A stretch of 64,000 nucleotides of DNA from an uncultured Burkholderiales bacterium (GTDB lineage Bacteria; Pseudomonadota; Gammaproteobacteria; Burkholderiales; Thiobacillaceae), in NCBI GenBank assembly GCA_937949525.1, contig CALEDT010000001.1:1-64000 (forward strand). Reading direction: 5' to 3'. Shown one piece after another: positions 44,896-53,313 of the stretch. Every line of letters begins with the position of its first letter. Position 1 is the stretch's first letter. The notes beneath the pieces were generated by a model. That model saw nothing but the letters and a program-made list of their open reading frames with translations, had not been told where the DNA came from and did not search any database. The translations under genes were made by a program, and so were the position numbers.

Positions 44896-45921
44896 ATGCC
44901 CGCGCGTCTGTTGATCGCCCTCCTCATTCTGGCCCTGTCGGGTTGCGCCACCCACGTCGACCGCCTCGACGTTCGGCTCGGCCTGGTGCCGCCGATCGAG
45001 CCGGCGACGCCCGGCGCGGCGGTGGCGGCGGCCATGCGTGCCGATTTCGAAGCCGGCCTGGCGGCGCTGGCGCGGGATGATCTCGACACCGCCATCGACG
45101 CTTGGCGCCGCCATGTGGCTGCGGCACCAAGGGTCGATCCGCAGGTGCGCGCGGTGCGCGGTTATCTGACGCTGCTGGAGCGCGAGCGTGCCATCCGTCA
45201 TGCGCGCGCCGTGGCGGCGCGCGAGGCGACGCTGGCCGACCGCGTGGGCGACCGCCTCGACGTCGCGGTGCTGCCGTTTGCGTTGACCCGCGCGCATGCC
45301 GACGATACCCGGCCGTTCAACGATGCCATCCTCGCCATGGTGGCCAGCGATCTGGCGCGCGTGCCCGGACTGCGTCTGCTCGAACGGCGACGCATCGATG
45401 CATTGCTGCAGGAACTCAAACTGTCCGCCGCCGATCTCGTTGACCCGGCCACCGCGTTGCGCGGTGGCCGGCTGCTGGGGGCCGGCAGCATCGTGGTCGG
45501 CACGGTATACAGCGGCGCGCCGCCCGATCCGGTCTACACCGGCGAGGGCGAGTATTCGATCAGCGTCAGCGTCAGCGACGTGGCCGAGGGCCGGCTGTTG
45601 GGCGTGCAGGAGGCTTACGGCCAGCGCGAGAATTTCTTCGAATTGCAAAAACGCATCGTCCACGGCGTGCTCGACATCCTCGGGGTGACCGAGCGGCCGG
45701 CGGACATCGACCGCATCCATACGCGCAACTGGAATGCCTACGCGCAGTTCACGCTGGGACTGCAATACCTCGCCGAGCAGCGTTACCCGCAGGCGCGCGC
45801 GGCGTTCGCGCTGGCGCTGCGTTTCGATCCGGAATTCACGCTGGCTGAGGAATACCACCTGGATACGCCCGAGCGCCTGCTCAGTGTCGACGAGATCCGC
45901 GTCGCCGCCACGCGTCGATGA
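44896..45921 (+). CDS. CsgG-like outer-membrane lipoprotein
   Basis: A 341-residue lipoprotein with lipobox LALSGC (Cys17 after a short hydrophobic signal). The first part is helical with a TPR-like stretch (LAALARDDLDTAIDAWRRHV). The middle, from DRLDVAVLPFALT (about 121) to GRLLGVQEAYGQ (about 253), resembles the CsgG/FlgO fold, including ADLVDPATALRGGRLLGAGS. A second TPR-like repeat is near the C-terminus (NAYAQFTLGLQYLAEQRYPQ). Without curli genes nearby, a CsgG secretion role is not implied; it may be an envelope assembly or sensing protein. An aggaa site precedes the ATG. Confidence 0.75.
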   Translation: MPARLLIALLILALSGCATHVDRLDVRLGLVPPIEPATPGAAVAAAMRADFEAGLAALARDDLDTAIDAWRRHVAAAPRVDPQVRAVRGYLTLLERERAIRHARAVAAREATLADRVGDRLDVAVLPFALTRAHADDTRPFNDAILAMVASDLARVPGLRLLERRRIDALLQELKLSAADLVDPATALRGGRLLGAGSIVVGTVYSGAPPDPVYTGEGEYSISVSVSDVAEGRLLGVQEAYGQRENFFELQKRIVHGVLDILGVTERPADIDRIHTRNWNAYAQFTLGLQYLAEQRYPQARAAFALALRFDPEFTLAEEYHLDTPERLLSVDEIRVAATRR

Positions 45922-45964
45922 CGGGGTGTGGTCTGTCGTCATCGCCGGAGTCGTGATCAGTCCC

Positions 45965-46432
45965 TCATGGGCGGGTGACGATGTCGTCGCGCTGGCTCGC
46001 CAGCAGCGCGAGCAGTTCCGCGCGTTCGCGCGCGGGCACCTGAAACCGGTCCAGCGTCCGTTCGACGTTTTCCATCACCGCCTGGAAATCTGCCGGGCCG
46101 ATGGCCATGTCACGGTGGCCGGCGCGCATCGGCCGGCCGGTGTAGTGGCACGGCCCGCCGGTCTCGACGCAGATGAAGTCGGCCAGCCAGCGTTTGAACT
46201 TGGCGCGGTTGGTCTGTCTGAAATGGCGCTCGATGCGGGGGTCGACCACGATGCGGTCGACCAGGTCGCTGGTCACTGCTTCGATGGCGGGCAGACTTCC
46301 CAGCCGTTCGTACAGCGTTTCCGGCGCCAGTATGCGCTGCGGCGCACAGCCTTGAAGACTGCAGACCAGCAGCAGCGTGATGCCATGGGCATATGCGCGG
46401 CGGAGCCCGGTCGGTGTGCGGAGCGCGCGCAT
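45965..46432 (-). CDS. Group 1 truncated haemoglobin, predicted lipoprotein
   Basis: A 155-residue protein with an N-terminal hydrophobic segment ending LQGC (Cys29, a somewhat unusual lipobox). A truncated-globin domain follows. LYERLGSLPAIEAVTSDLVD forms the start, ADFICVETGGPCHYTGR the E-F region, and His106 in MRAGHRDMAI is the proximal haem ligand. ADFQAVMENV follows as in GlbN-type globins. Such globins bind O2 or NO and are normally cytoplasmic. Here export to the periplasmic side is predicted. It starts seven bases after the RR-GGDEF-EAL gene, so it is in that operon. Confidence 0.85.
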   Translation of the reverse strand: MRALRTPTGLRRAYAHGITLLLVCSLQGCAPQRILAPETLYERLGSLPAIEAVTSDLVDRIVVDPRIERHFRQTNRAKFKRWLADFICVETGGPCHYTGRPMRAGHRDMAIGPADFQAVMENVERTLDRFQVPARERAELLALLASQRDDIVTRP

Positions 46433-46439
46433 ATTGGTC

Positions 46440-48608
46440 TCAGGCCGCCTGGCGCGCCAGGATCTCGGTGGCGCGTTCGGCGACGACCGCGCGGCTGAAC
46501 AGGTAGCCCTGATAGGCGTCGCAATCCAGCTCGCGCAGGCAGGCGAGCTGGCTATCGGTTTCCACGCCTTCGGCCACCACGTGCAGCTTGAGTCCCTTGG
46601 CCATCGCGGCGATGCCCGCGACGATGTTGCCGTCGTGTTGGCCGTTGTCCAGGTCGTGGACGAAACTGCGGTCGATCTTGAGCGTGTGCACCGGCAGCTT
46701 GCGCAGATAGGCCAGCGACGAGTAACCGGTGCCGAAGTCGTCAATGGAGATGTCCACGCCCAAGTCGGCCAGTTGGCGCAGTTTGGCCACGGCGCCATCC
46801 AGGTCGCGCATCAGCGTGCTCTCCGTGATCTCGATCTCCAGCCCTTCGCCGTCGATCTGGTTGTCGCGCAGACAGCGGCGGAACTTCTCCAGGAAATGCG
46901 GATGCTCGATCTGCCGCGCCGACAGGTTGACGGACATGGTCGCGGCCGGCAGATGCGCCTCGCGCCACAGCCGGGCCTGACGGCAGGCCGTGGCCAGCAC
47001 CCATTCGCTGAGCGGCGTGATCAGCCCGGACTCCTCGGCGATGGGGATGAACTCGTCCGGCGACACCACGCCGCGGCTCGGGTGATTCCAGCGCACCAGC
47101 GCCTCCATGCCGCGGATACGCTGGTTGCGCACCGAGACCTGTGGCTGGTAGTAGACCTCGAACTGCCGGCCGTCGAGCGCATGGCGCATCTCGTTCTCCA
47201 TGGCCAGTCGGCCGGTGAAGGCCTGATGCATGTCCTGGGTGAAGAACTTGAAATCGTTGCGGCCATGATCCTTGGCGTTGTACATGGCGATGTCGGCGTG
47301 CTTGATCAGCGTCTCGATGGTCTCGCCGTCGTCCGGGTGGATGGCGATGCCGATGCTCATGCCCACGTACAGTTCATGGCCCTCGACCGTGAACGGCTGT
47401 TCGAGCGCGCCGAGGATCTTCTGGGCGATGAAGGCGGCGCTGTCGCGCGAGCGGATCTGCGGCAGCAGCACCATGAATTCGTCGCCGCCAATACGCGCCA
47501 GGGTGTCGCCCTCGCGCAGGCAGCCGCGCAGGCGTTGCGCCACGGCCTGCAACAGGCCGTCGCCGACCAGATGGCCGAGGGTGTCGTTGACCACCTTGAA
47601 GCGGTCCATGTCGAGGAACAGCGTGGCCAGGATCTGCCCGTGGCGTTTGGCGTGCGCCAGCGCCTGGCCCAGACGGTCCTTGAACAGCGCGCGGTTGGGC
47701 AGGCCGGTGAGCAGGTCGTGGTAGGCCTGGAAGGCGATGGTGGCCTCGGCCATTTTGCGCGCGGTGATGTCGCGGGCGATGCCGTAGGAGCCGAGAAACT
47801 CGCCCATGCCCTTGCCGGCATCGGCTGGCGGCTGGTACATGCCCAAGGACGATAGCTCCACCGTGACGGTCTGTTCCGGGTGCTCGTGCGTCAGGCCGGA
47901 CAGCAGGTCGTCCTTGCGTCGCAACCGCAACTCGTGGTTGCGCGTCGCGCGGTCGCCGGCACGCCGTTCGTCCAGGTGGTGGCGTGCGTTGTCGTGCTCG
48001 TCCGGCGGCACGATGCCGAGGTAATGATGGCCGACCAGTTCCTCCGGGTGGTAACCGAGCATGCGCCGCACAGCGCTGTTCAGGTAGGTGAAACGGCCGT
48101 CGGCGTCGAGGGTATAGATCAGGTCGGGCGAGACGTTGATCAGCAGGCGGTGCCAATGCTCGGACTGTTCCAGTTCCCGGCGCATGCGGGCGTTCTCCCG
48201 CTCCAGCGCCAGTTTTTGCGCGGCGTTGCGCAGCGTCCGGATCAACTCGTCCGGTTCGCAGGGTTTGCGCAGGTAATCGTAGGCGCCCAGGCGCAGGGCC
48301 TGGATGGCGCCGTCGATACGGTCGTCGCCGCTCATGACGATGACGCGGCAGGCGGGCTGGTGTTCGCGCAGGTAGGCCAGGATGTCTTCGCCATCGGTAT
48401 CGGGCAGACGCAGATCCAGCAGCACCAGATCGTACTCCCGGCGCGCCAGCAGGCCGTAGGCCTGAGCGCCGCTGGCGGCGAGGTCGATGCGGGGCAGGTA
48501 CGGCGCCAACAGTTGACGCGTGCTCGCCAGGTAGCGCGGTTCATCCTCGACGATCAGCAGGCTGGGTGTCGGCTGGGTCGAACGGGCTACGGTCTCACCG
48601 GGCATCAT
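46440..48608 (-). CDS. Response regulator-PAS-GGDEF-EAL protein
   Basis: A 722-residue c-di-GMP signalling protein. The receiver domain (about 15-130) has Asp65 as phospho-acceptor and Lys115. A PAS domain (about 150-285) follows. GGDEF (374-378) is intact with an RxxD I-site at 365-368. EAL is EALVRW at 502-507, followed by DDFGTGYSSLAYL and AEGVETDSQ. Both catalytic domains look active, so the output direction cannot be predicted. It is encoded directly after the HDOD-kinase gene, its probable partner, and before the truncated haemoglobin gene. It has no membrane segment. Confidence 0.93.
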   Translation of the reverse strand: MMPGETVARSTQPTPSLLIVEDEPRYLASTRQLLAPYLPRIDLAASGAQAYGLLARREYDLVLLDLRLPDTDGEDILAYLREHQPACRVIVMSGDDRIDGAIQALRLGAYDYLRKPCEPDELIRTLRNAAQKLALERENARMRRELEQSEHWHRLLINVSPDLIYTLDADGRFTYLNSAVRRMLGYHPEELVGHHYLGIVPPDEHDNARHHLDERRAGDRATRNHELRLRRKDDLLSGLTHEHPEQTVTVELSSLGMYQPPADAGKGMGEFLGSYGIARDITARKMAEATIAFQAYHDLLTGLPNRALFKDRLGQALAHAKRHGQILATLFLDMDRFKVVNDTLGHLVGDGLLQAVAQRLRGCLREGDTLARIGGDEFMVLLPQIRSRDSAAFIAQKILGALEQPFTVEGHELYVGMSIGIAIHPDDGETIETLIKHADIAMYNAKDHGRNDFKFFTQDMHQAFTGRLAMENEMRHALDGRQFEVYYQPQVSVRNQRIRGMEALVRWNHPSRGVVSPDEFIPIAEESGLITPLSEWVLATACRQARLWREAHLPAATMSVNLSARQIEHPHFLEKFRRCLRDNQIDGEGLEIEITESTLMRDLDGAVAKLRQLADLGVDISIDDFGTGYSSLAYLRKLPVHTLKIDRSFVHDLDNGQHDGNIVAGIAAMAKGLKLHVVAEGVETDSQLACLRELDCDAYQGYLFSRAVVAERATEILARQAA

Positions 48609-48674
48609 GCGCTGCCTCGATCGGTCGGGTGTGGCGATTTAGATGGCTGGCGTGGAAACAGTCAAGCGGAAATG

Positions 48675-50597
48675 TTACAGGGGGAACGTTACATCGAACG
48701 TCGTGCCGTTGGCGTCACTGCGCCAGCGGATGGCACCCGCCAGCGCCTGCGTCAGGGACTTGACGATGGACAGGCCGAGGCCGGCGTGGCCGTCGCCCTT
48801 GGTGGATTCGATCGGCGTGAACAGGCGCGGGCGCACCTCGGCGGGGATGCCGGGGCCGGTATCGCTGACCGTGATCTGCAGTTGGCGTGTCTGCTGGTGA
48901 TCGGTGAGCAGACCGGTTTCCCAGCGGATCAGGCCGCCCGCGGGTGTGGCTTCCTGGGCGTTGAGCTGCAGGTTCAGCAGGATCTGCTTGAGTTTGTCGG
49001 CATCGCGCGCCAGCTTGGGCAGGTCGGGCGCCAACCGGGTCTCGACGCGCAGCCCCTTGCTGCGCCAGGTGGCCTCGGTTGCCTTGATCAGATCCTCGAC
49101 CAGCGCGTTGACGTCGCATTCCGCGCCGCCCTGGTCCGCCTCCGTCCCGCCGGTGGCCAGGTTGCGCAGGATGCGCACGATGCGGTCGAGCTCCTCGCGC
49201 ATGATGCGCAGCTCGTCGGCGATGGGCGCATCGTCACCCAGCTTGGCGCGCAGGATGGCGAGATAGTTCTTGACCACGCCGAGCGGGTTGCTGATCTCGT
49301 GGGTGGCACGCCGCACCCGGCCGGCCAGGGCCGATTCGCCTTCGTGCGCCGCGGCGATGCGCGCGGCACCGGCGGACGGCAGGACGATCTCGCCCAGACG
49401 GCGATAGTGATGCGGATGCGCGGTGATGCGTGCCAGTGCCGCACGGCCGCCGCGCACCAGCAGCACGCCGACCGGATCGCCGGCACCGATCGGGATCGCC
49501 GCCAGGCCTTCGGCACCGGCTTGACGGATGAGTTGGAGATCGAGCACCGCCGCGTCGGCCGGTGCGTCCAGCGTCACCACCACCGGCGCGCGGGTCAGCA
49601 GTGCCCACGCGGCGGCGGCGGTACTGCCTTCCGGCTTGAGATACAGCGGCGGTGCAGGTTCGGCGCGCAGCGGCTGTGCGCGCAACGTACCATCGGCCAC
49701 GTTCATGCGCAGGTAGATGGCGTGCCCCAGCCCATCCTCGCCGGCCAGATCGTCGGCCAGCCGGGCGATGGCGCTGTCCTGGTCGCGCGCCGCGCAGGTG
49801 GCCAGCAGCTCCAGGCGCGCCATGCGGCCGAGCTCGTGGGCGATCTCCGCCAGCGGATACAGGCCGATGTCGGCGGCGATGCGGTCGACATCGCGCGCCA
49901 TGGCCAGATGGATCTCGCGCATGGCCTCGCCATCCAGCGGTGCCGCCAGCAGCAGCGCGTCGGCATGGGGCAGCGCGGGTATCCAGGCCGGGAAGTTCAT
50001 GGTCTGGCGATGCGCCGCGATCGCCAGGCGCACCAGCGGTGCGGCGTCCACCAGGCGTTGCGCGGGGGTCTCCAGGTAGCGCGGCGCGTCAGCGATGAAA
50101 CTGTCTAGCGCCAGCGCGTCCAGCGCCGCCTGGGCGGCGCCGCTTTCCACCGGCCGGGCAAAGCGCGGCAGCCAGCACATCAGACCGGCCAGCCAGGCTT
50201 CGTCCTCGCCCGGATAGTGGCTACGCAGCGCCAGTGCCTGACAGAACGCGGCGGTGGCCAACGCCTTGCGCCAGTAGGTTTCCAGATTTTCCGCGGACGC
50301 GGCGGGTTGCGTCAGTTGCTGGGCGGCGAGCGCGACCACGCGGCTCTTCAGCGTGGTGGTGTCCAGGGTGGCGATGCGCGCGCGCAGGCGCATGCCGGCG
50401 AGATTCACCCCCGGCTGCGCGTGCGCCAGGGCTTGCAGGGCCAGCAGCGCGAGCGCGGGATCGAGCAGGAACAGACGGGCCGCTTCGTCACCGACCACAC
50501 GCGCACCTGCGAGCTCGCCCAGCAGCCGGGTGAGGACACCGGGATGGCTGGCGAACGGCAGCTCGGGAGAGGGAGGCACTGCGCGCGTGTCGGGCAT
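48675..50597 (-). CDS. HDOD-domain sensor histidine kinase (soluble)
   Basis: A 640-residue kinase without membrane helices. Residues about 15-260 resemble an HDOD domain (LETYWRKALATAAFCQALAL; EDEAWLAGLMCWLP). A GAF-like region (about 270-410) follows. The kinase core has His433 in ATHEISNPLG, the N-box LLNLQLNAQEA (Asn542/546), DTGPGIP (Asp579) and GLGLSIVKSL. HDOD plus histidine kinase is an uncommon but known architecture; the signal is intracellular. The response-regulator gene follows after 66 bp. About 200 bp upstream separate it from darP. Confidence 0.88.
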   Translation of the reverse strand: MPDTRAVPPSPELPFASHPGVLTRLLGELAGARVVGDEAARLFLLDPALALLALQALAHAQPGVNLAGMRLRARIATLDTTTLKSRVVALAAQQLTQPAASAENLETYWRKALATAAFCQALALRSHYPGEDEAWLAGLMCWLPRFARPVESGAAQAALDALALDSFIADAPRYLETPAQRLVDAAPLVRLAIAAHRQTMNFPAWIPALPHADALLLAAPLDGEAMREIHLAMARDVDRIAADIGLYPLAEIAHELGRMARLELLATCAARDQDSAIARLADDLAGEDGLGHAIYLRMNVADGTLRAQPLRAEPAPPLYLKPEGSTAAAAWALLTRAPVVVTLDAPADAAVLDLQLIRQAGAEGLAAIPIGAGDPVGVLLVRGGRAALARITAHPHHYRRLGEIVLPSAGAARIAAAHEGESALAGRVRRATHEISNPLGVVKNYLAILRAKLGDDAPIADELRIMREELDRIVRILRNLATGGTEADQGGAECDVNALVEDLIKATEATWRSKGLRVETRLAPDLPKLARDADKLKQILLNLQLNAQEATPAGGLIRWETGLLTDHQQTRQLQITVSDTGPGIPAEVRPRLFTPIESTKGDGHAGLGLSIVKSLTQALAGAIRWRSDANGTTFDVTFPL

Positions 50598-50755
50598 TGC
50601 CTAAAGTATTCAGGTCGGGGATGAGGGGTATGTAACGCAAGCAATTCACGTGCCACAAGCGTCGAGTAGGCGCGACAGCGGCGATGGCGACGCTGCGCGC
50701 CCGCTTGCGGGTTGCGGCCGGGCGCACATCAGGGTCACTCCCGACTGAAAAGTGT

Positions 50756-50785
50756 AAAAAAAACCGACAGTCCGTCCCGTGGCGG
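50756..50785 (-). terminator. Likely intrinsic terminator of darP
   Basis: On the minus strand an imperfect stem ccgcca/tgtcgg around a ten-base loop is followed by eight T residues (plus-strand A-run 50756-50763). It lies just past the darP stop. The T-run is the longest in this part of the window, supporting a rho-independent end before the kinase gene's own promoter. Confidence 0.5.
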
Positions 50786-50797
50786 AGCAGTTACTGT

Positions 50798-51319
50798 TTA
50801 CTGGCCGGGCTCGGCCGGACTCCCCGCCGTCTCGCGCAGTATGCGGAACAGCGCCCGGCTGGCGCGCGGCGGTTTGCCCTCGGCCGCTTCGCGCCGGGCG
50901 TTGCGGATCAACTGGCGCAGCGCCTGGGCATCGCCGCCGGGATGAAGCGCCAGCCAGTCGGTGAGCGCGCCGTCGTCCGCCAGCAGGCGTTCACGCCATC
51001 GTTCCAGTGCGTGGAAGGCGGCCTTGGCCTCAGCCGATTCGCCGCGCAGTTCCGCCAGTTGCGCGACGATGGGCGCGGCGTCGACCTCGCGCATGAGCCG
51101 GCCGATGTACTGCATCTGCCGGCGCAGCGCGCCGTGGCTGCTGATGCGCCGGGCCTCCAGCACGGCGGCGCGCAGCGCGTCGGGCAGTTCCAGGCGCGCC
51201 AGGCGCTCGGACGACAGCTTCACCAGTTCGGCACCGACATCCTGCAACGCGGTGCTGTCGCGTTTGCGTTGCGATTTGCTCGGTGCCGCCGGCATGTGCT
51301 CGGATTCGGGGTCATGCAT
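50798..51319 (-). CDS. darP: DarP/YjgA ribosome-associated protein (DUF615)
   Basis: A 173-residue basic, helical protein of the YjgA/DUF615 family, which binds late 50S assembly intermediates. PSKSQRKRDSTALQDVGAEL (13-32) is the characteristic N-terminus, and RRQMQYIGRLMREVD (about 86-100) is also conserved. It is divergent from pmbA over about 70 bp, as in enteric bacteria. A second in-frame ATG at residue 9 is a possible alternative start. Confidence 0.93.
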   Translation of the reverse strand: MHDPESEHMPAAPSKSQRKRDSTALQDVGAELVKLSSERLARLELPDALRAAVLEARRISSHGALRRQMQYIGRLMREVDAAPIVAQLAELRGESAEAKAAFHALERWRERLLADDGALTDWLALHPGGDAQALRQLIRNARREAAEGKPPRASRALFRILRETAGSPAEPGQ

Positions 51320-51388
51320 GCGCTGCGTGAAGCTCGTGTGACGGGATTGGTATCATAGCCGCTTTGCCGCCTGACCCCGGATCGCGCC

Positions 51389-52729
51389 GTGCCCCATTCC
51401 CCCTTCGCCTACAGCCGCGCCGCACTCGATGGACTCGCCGCGCAAGTGCTCGATCTCGCCCGCGCCGCCGGCGCCAGCGCCGCGGATGCTGAGATCTCGG
51501 AAGGCAGCGGCCTGACCGTGGCGGTACGCCACGGCGAGGTCGAGACCATCGAGCACAATCGCGACAAGGGCATCGGTGTGACGGTCTACCTGGGGCAGCG
51601 CCGCGGCCATGCCTCCAGTAGCGACTTCTCCGCCGACGCGCTGGCGCGCACGGTGTACAAGGCGGTGAGCATCGCCCGCTATACCGCCGAGGACGATTGC
51701 GCCGGCCTGGCCGAAGCGGAGTTGCTGGCGCGCGAGCAGCCGGATCTCGATCTGTTCCATCCCTGGGACATCGACGTCGCCAGCGCAGGCGAGCTGGCGC
51801 GCGCCTGCGAGGCGGCGGCGTTCGCGGCGGACGCACGCATCGTCAATTCCGAGGGCGCCTCCTTGTCCAGTCAGGTGTCGCAGTTCGTCTACGCCAACAG
51901 CCTGGGTTTCCTCGGCGGCTATCCCAGCAGCCGCCACACCCTTTCGTGCGCGGTGATCGCCGAGGACAACGATGCCATGCAGCGCGATTACTGGTACACC
52001 ACGGCGCGCGCGCCCGCCGACCTGGCCGACGGCGCGGCGGTGGGGCGGCGCGCCGGCGAGCGCGCCGCGCGCCGTCTGAACGGCCGCAAACTGGCAACCC
52101 GGCAGTGCCCAGTGCTGTTCGAGGCACCGGTGGCCACCGGGCTGATCGCCAGCTTCGTGTCGGCGGTGTCGGGCGGACACCTGTACCGCCGGTCGTCGTT
52201 CCTGCTCGACAGTCTGGGCACCCAGGTGTTTCCGTCGTTCTTCCAGCTTCAGGAGCGCCCGTTCCTGAAGCGCGGCTTGGCTTCGGCACCGTTCGATTCC
52301 GAGGGGGTGGCGACGCGTGAGCGCGATGTCGTCGCCGATGGCGTGGTCAACGGTTATTTCCTCGGCAGCTACAGCGCGCGCAAGCTGGGTATGCACAGCA
52401 CCGGCAATGCCGGCGGCAACCACAACCTGATCGTGCCGTCCACCGGCGAGGATTTCGCCGCGCTGTTGCGCAAGCTGGACACCGGTCTGCTGGTGACCGA
52501 ACTGCTGGGCCACGGCCTCAACATGGTCACTGGCGATTATTCGCGCGGCGCCGCAGGGTTCTGGGTGGAGAACGGCGTCATCGCCTACCCGGTGGAGGAG
52601 ATCACCGTCGCCGGCAATCTGCGCGACATGTTCCGCGGCATCGTCGCCATCGGCAGCGATGTCGAGACGCGCGGGTCGCGCCGGGTCGGCTCCATCCTGA
52701 TCGAGCGCATGACCGTGGCGGGTGATTGA
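51389..52729 (+). CDS. pmbA: Metalloprotease PmbA/TldE
   Basis: A 446-residue member of the TldD/PmbA family, which with TldD forms a heterodimeric protease processing modified peptides and labile antitoxins. The N-terminal half has TVAVRHGEVETIEHNRDKGI (20 residues); the C-terminal part has LGMHSTGNAGGNHNLIVPST and VTELLGHGLNMVTGDYSRGA. PmbA lacks the HExxxH site of TldD, which is also absent here. The start is a GTG, since no ATG fits the N-terminus. Its stop overlaps the TRAP small-permease ATG by one base. Confidence 0.92.
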   Translation: MPHSPFAYSRAALDGLAAQVLDLARAAGASAADAEISEGSGLTVAVRHGEVETIEHNRDKGIGVTVYLGQRRGHASSSDFSADALARTVYKAVSIARYTAEDDCAGLAEAELLAREQPDLDLFHPWDIDVASAGELARACEAAAFAADARIVNSEGASLSSQVSQFVYANSLGFLGGYPSSRHTLSCAVIAEDNDAMQRDYWYTTARAPADLADGAAVGRRAGERAARRLNGRKLATRQCPVLFEAPVATGLIASFVSAVSGGHLYRRSSFLLDSLGTQVFPSFFQLQERPFLKRGLASAPFDSEGVATRERDVVADGVVNGYFLGSYSARKLGMHSTGNAGGNHNLIVPSTGEDFAALLRKLDTGLLVTELLGHGLNMVTGDYSRGAAGFWVENGVIAYPVEEITVAGNLRDMFRGIVAIGSDVETRGSRRVGSILIERMTVAGD

Positions 52730-53283
52730 TGCGCGGGTGGTTGGCCTTCGCGGGTGTTGTCGACCGCGTCAACGAGGCCATCGGCCGGGCGGTCAAGTGG
52801 CTGGTGCTGGCCGCCACGCTGATCGCCGCCGGCAATGCCTTGCTGCGTTACGGCTTCGATCTCGGCGCCAACGCCTGGCTGGAAGCGCAGTGGTATCTGT
52901 TCGCGGCCATCGTGCTGCTGGGCGCGGGCTATACGCTCAAGCACGACGGCCACGTGCGCGTCGACCTGTTCTATGCGCGTGGCTCGCAGCGCATGCGCGC
53001 TTGGGTCGACCTGGCCGGCACGCTGCTGTTCCTGCTGCCGCTGGCCGGCCTGTTGGTCTGGCTGAGCTGGGGTTTCTTCGTCGAATCCTGGCGCATCGGC
53101 GAGACCTCGCCCGATGCCGGCGGCCTGTCGCGCTGGCCGTTGAAGCTGCTCTTGCCGATGGGCTTCGCGTTGTTGTTCCTGCAAGGGGTGGCGGAGTCCA
53201 TCCGCCGTATCGCCCAGTTGCGCGGCGACTTGCCGTTCACGCCGCCACCCGCCGACGGCGGCCGTGCCGGCGAGGTGGTGTGA
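52729..53283 (+). CDS. dctQ: TRAP transporter small permease (DctQ-like)
   Basis: A 184-residue membrane protein with four hydrophobic helices, the small permease of a tripartite ATP-independent periplasmic transporter. Landmarks are ALLRYGF near residue 40, AQWYLFAAIVLLGAGYTLK and HVRVDLFYARGS. The ATG at 52729 overlaps the pmbA stop (TGATG). It is followed 30 bp later by the large permease. No DctP-type substrate-binding protein is found in the neighbourhood, so the substrate is unknown; organic acids are the usual cargo. Confidence 0.9.
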   Translation: MRGWLAFAGVVDRVNEAIGRAVKWLVLAATLIAAGNALLRYGFDLGANAWLEAQWYLFAAIVLLGAGYTLKHDGHVRVDLFYARGSQRMRAWVDLAGTLLFLLPLAGLLVWLSWGFFVESWRIGETSPDAGGLSRWPLKLLLPMGFALLFLQGVAESIRRIAQLRGDLPFTPPPADGGRAGEVV

Positions 53284-53313
53284 CGTGCGTCATGGCTTGA
53301 GGAGGGTGGGGCG

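Noticed and set aside
44896-45921. Curli secretion channel CsgG
   Set aside because: The CsgG-like fold is only partial, TPR-like segments flank it, and no csg genes are near.
51389-52729. TldD rather than PmbA
   Set aside because: No HExxxH metal site is present, and the divergent darP neighbour is the usual one for pmbA.
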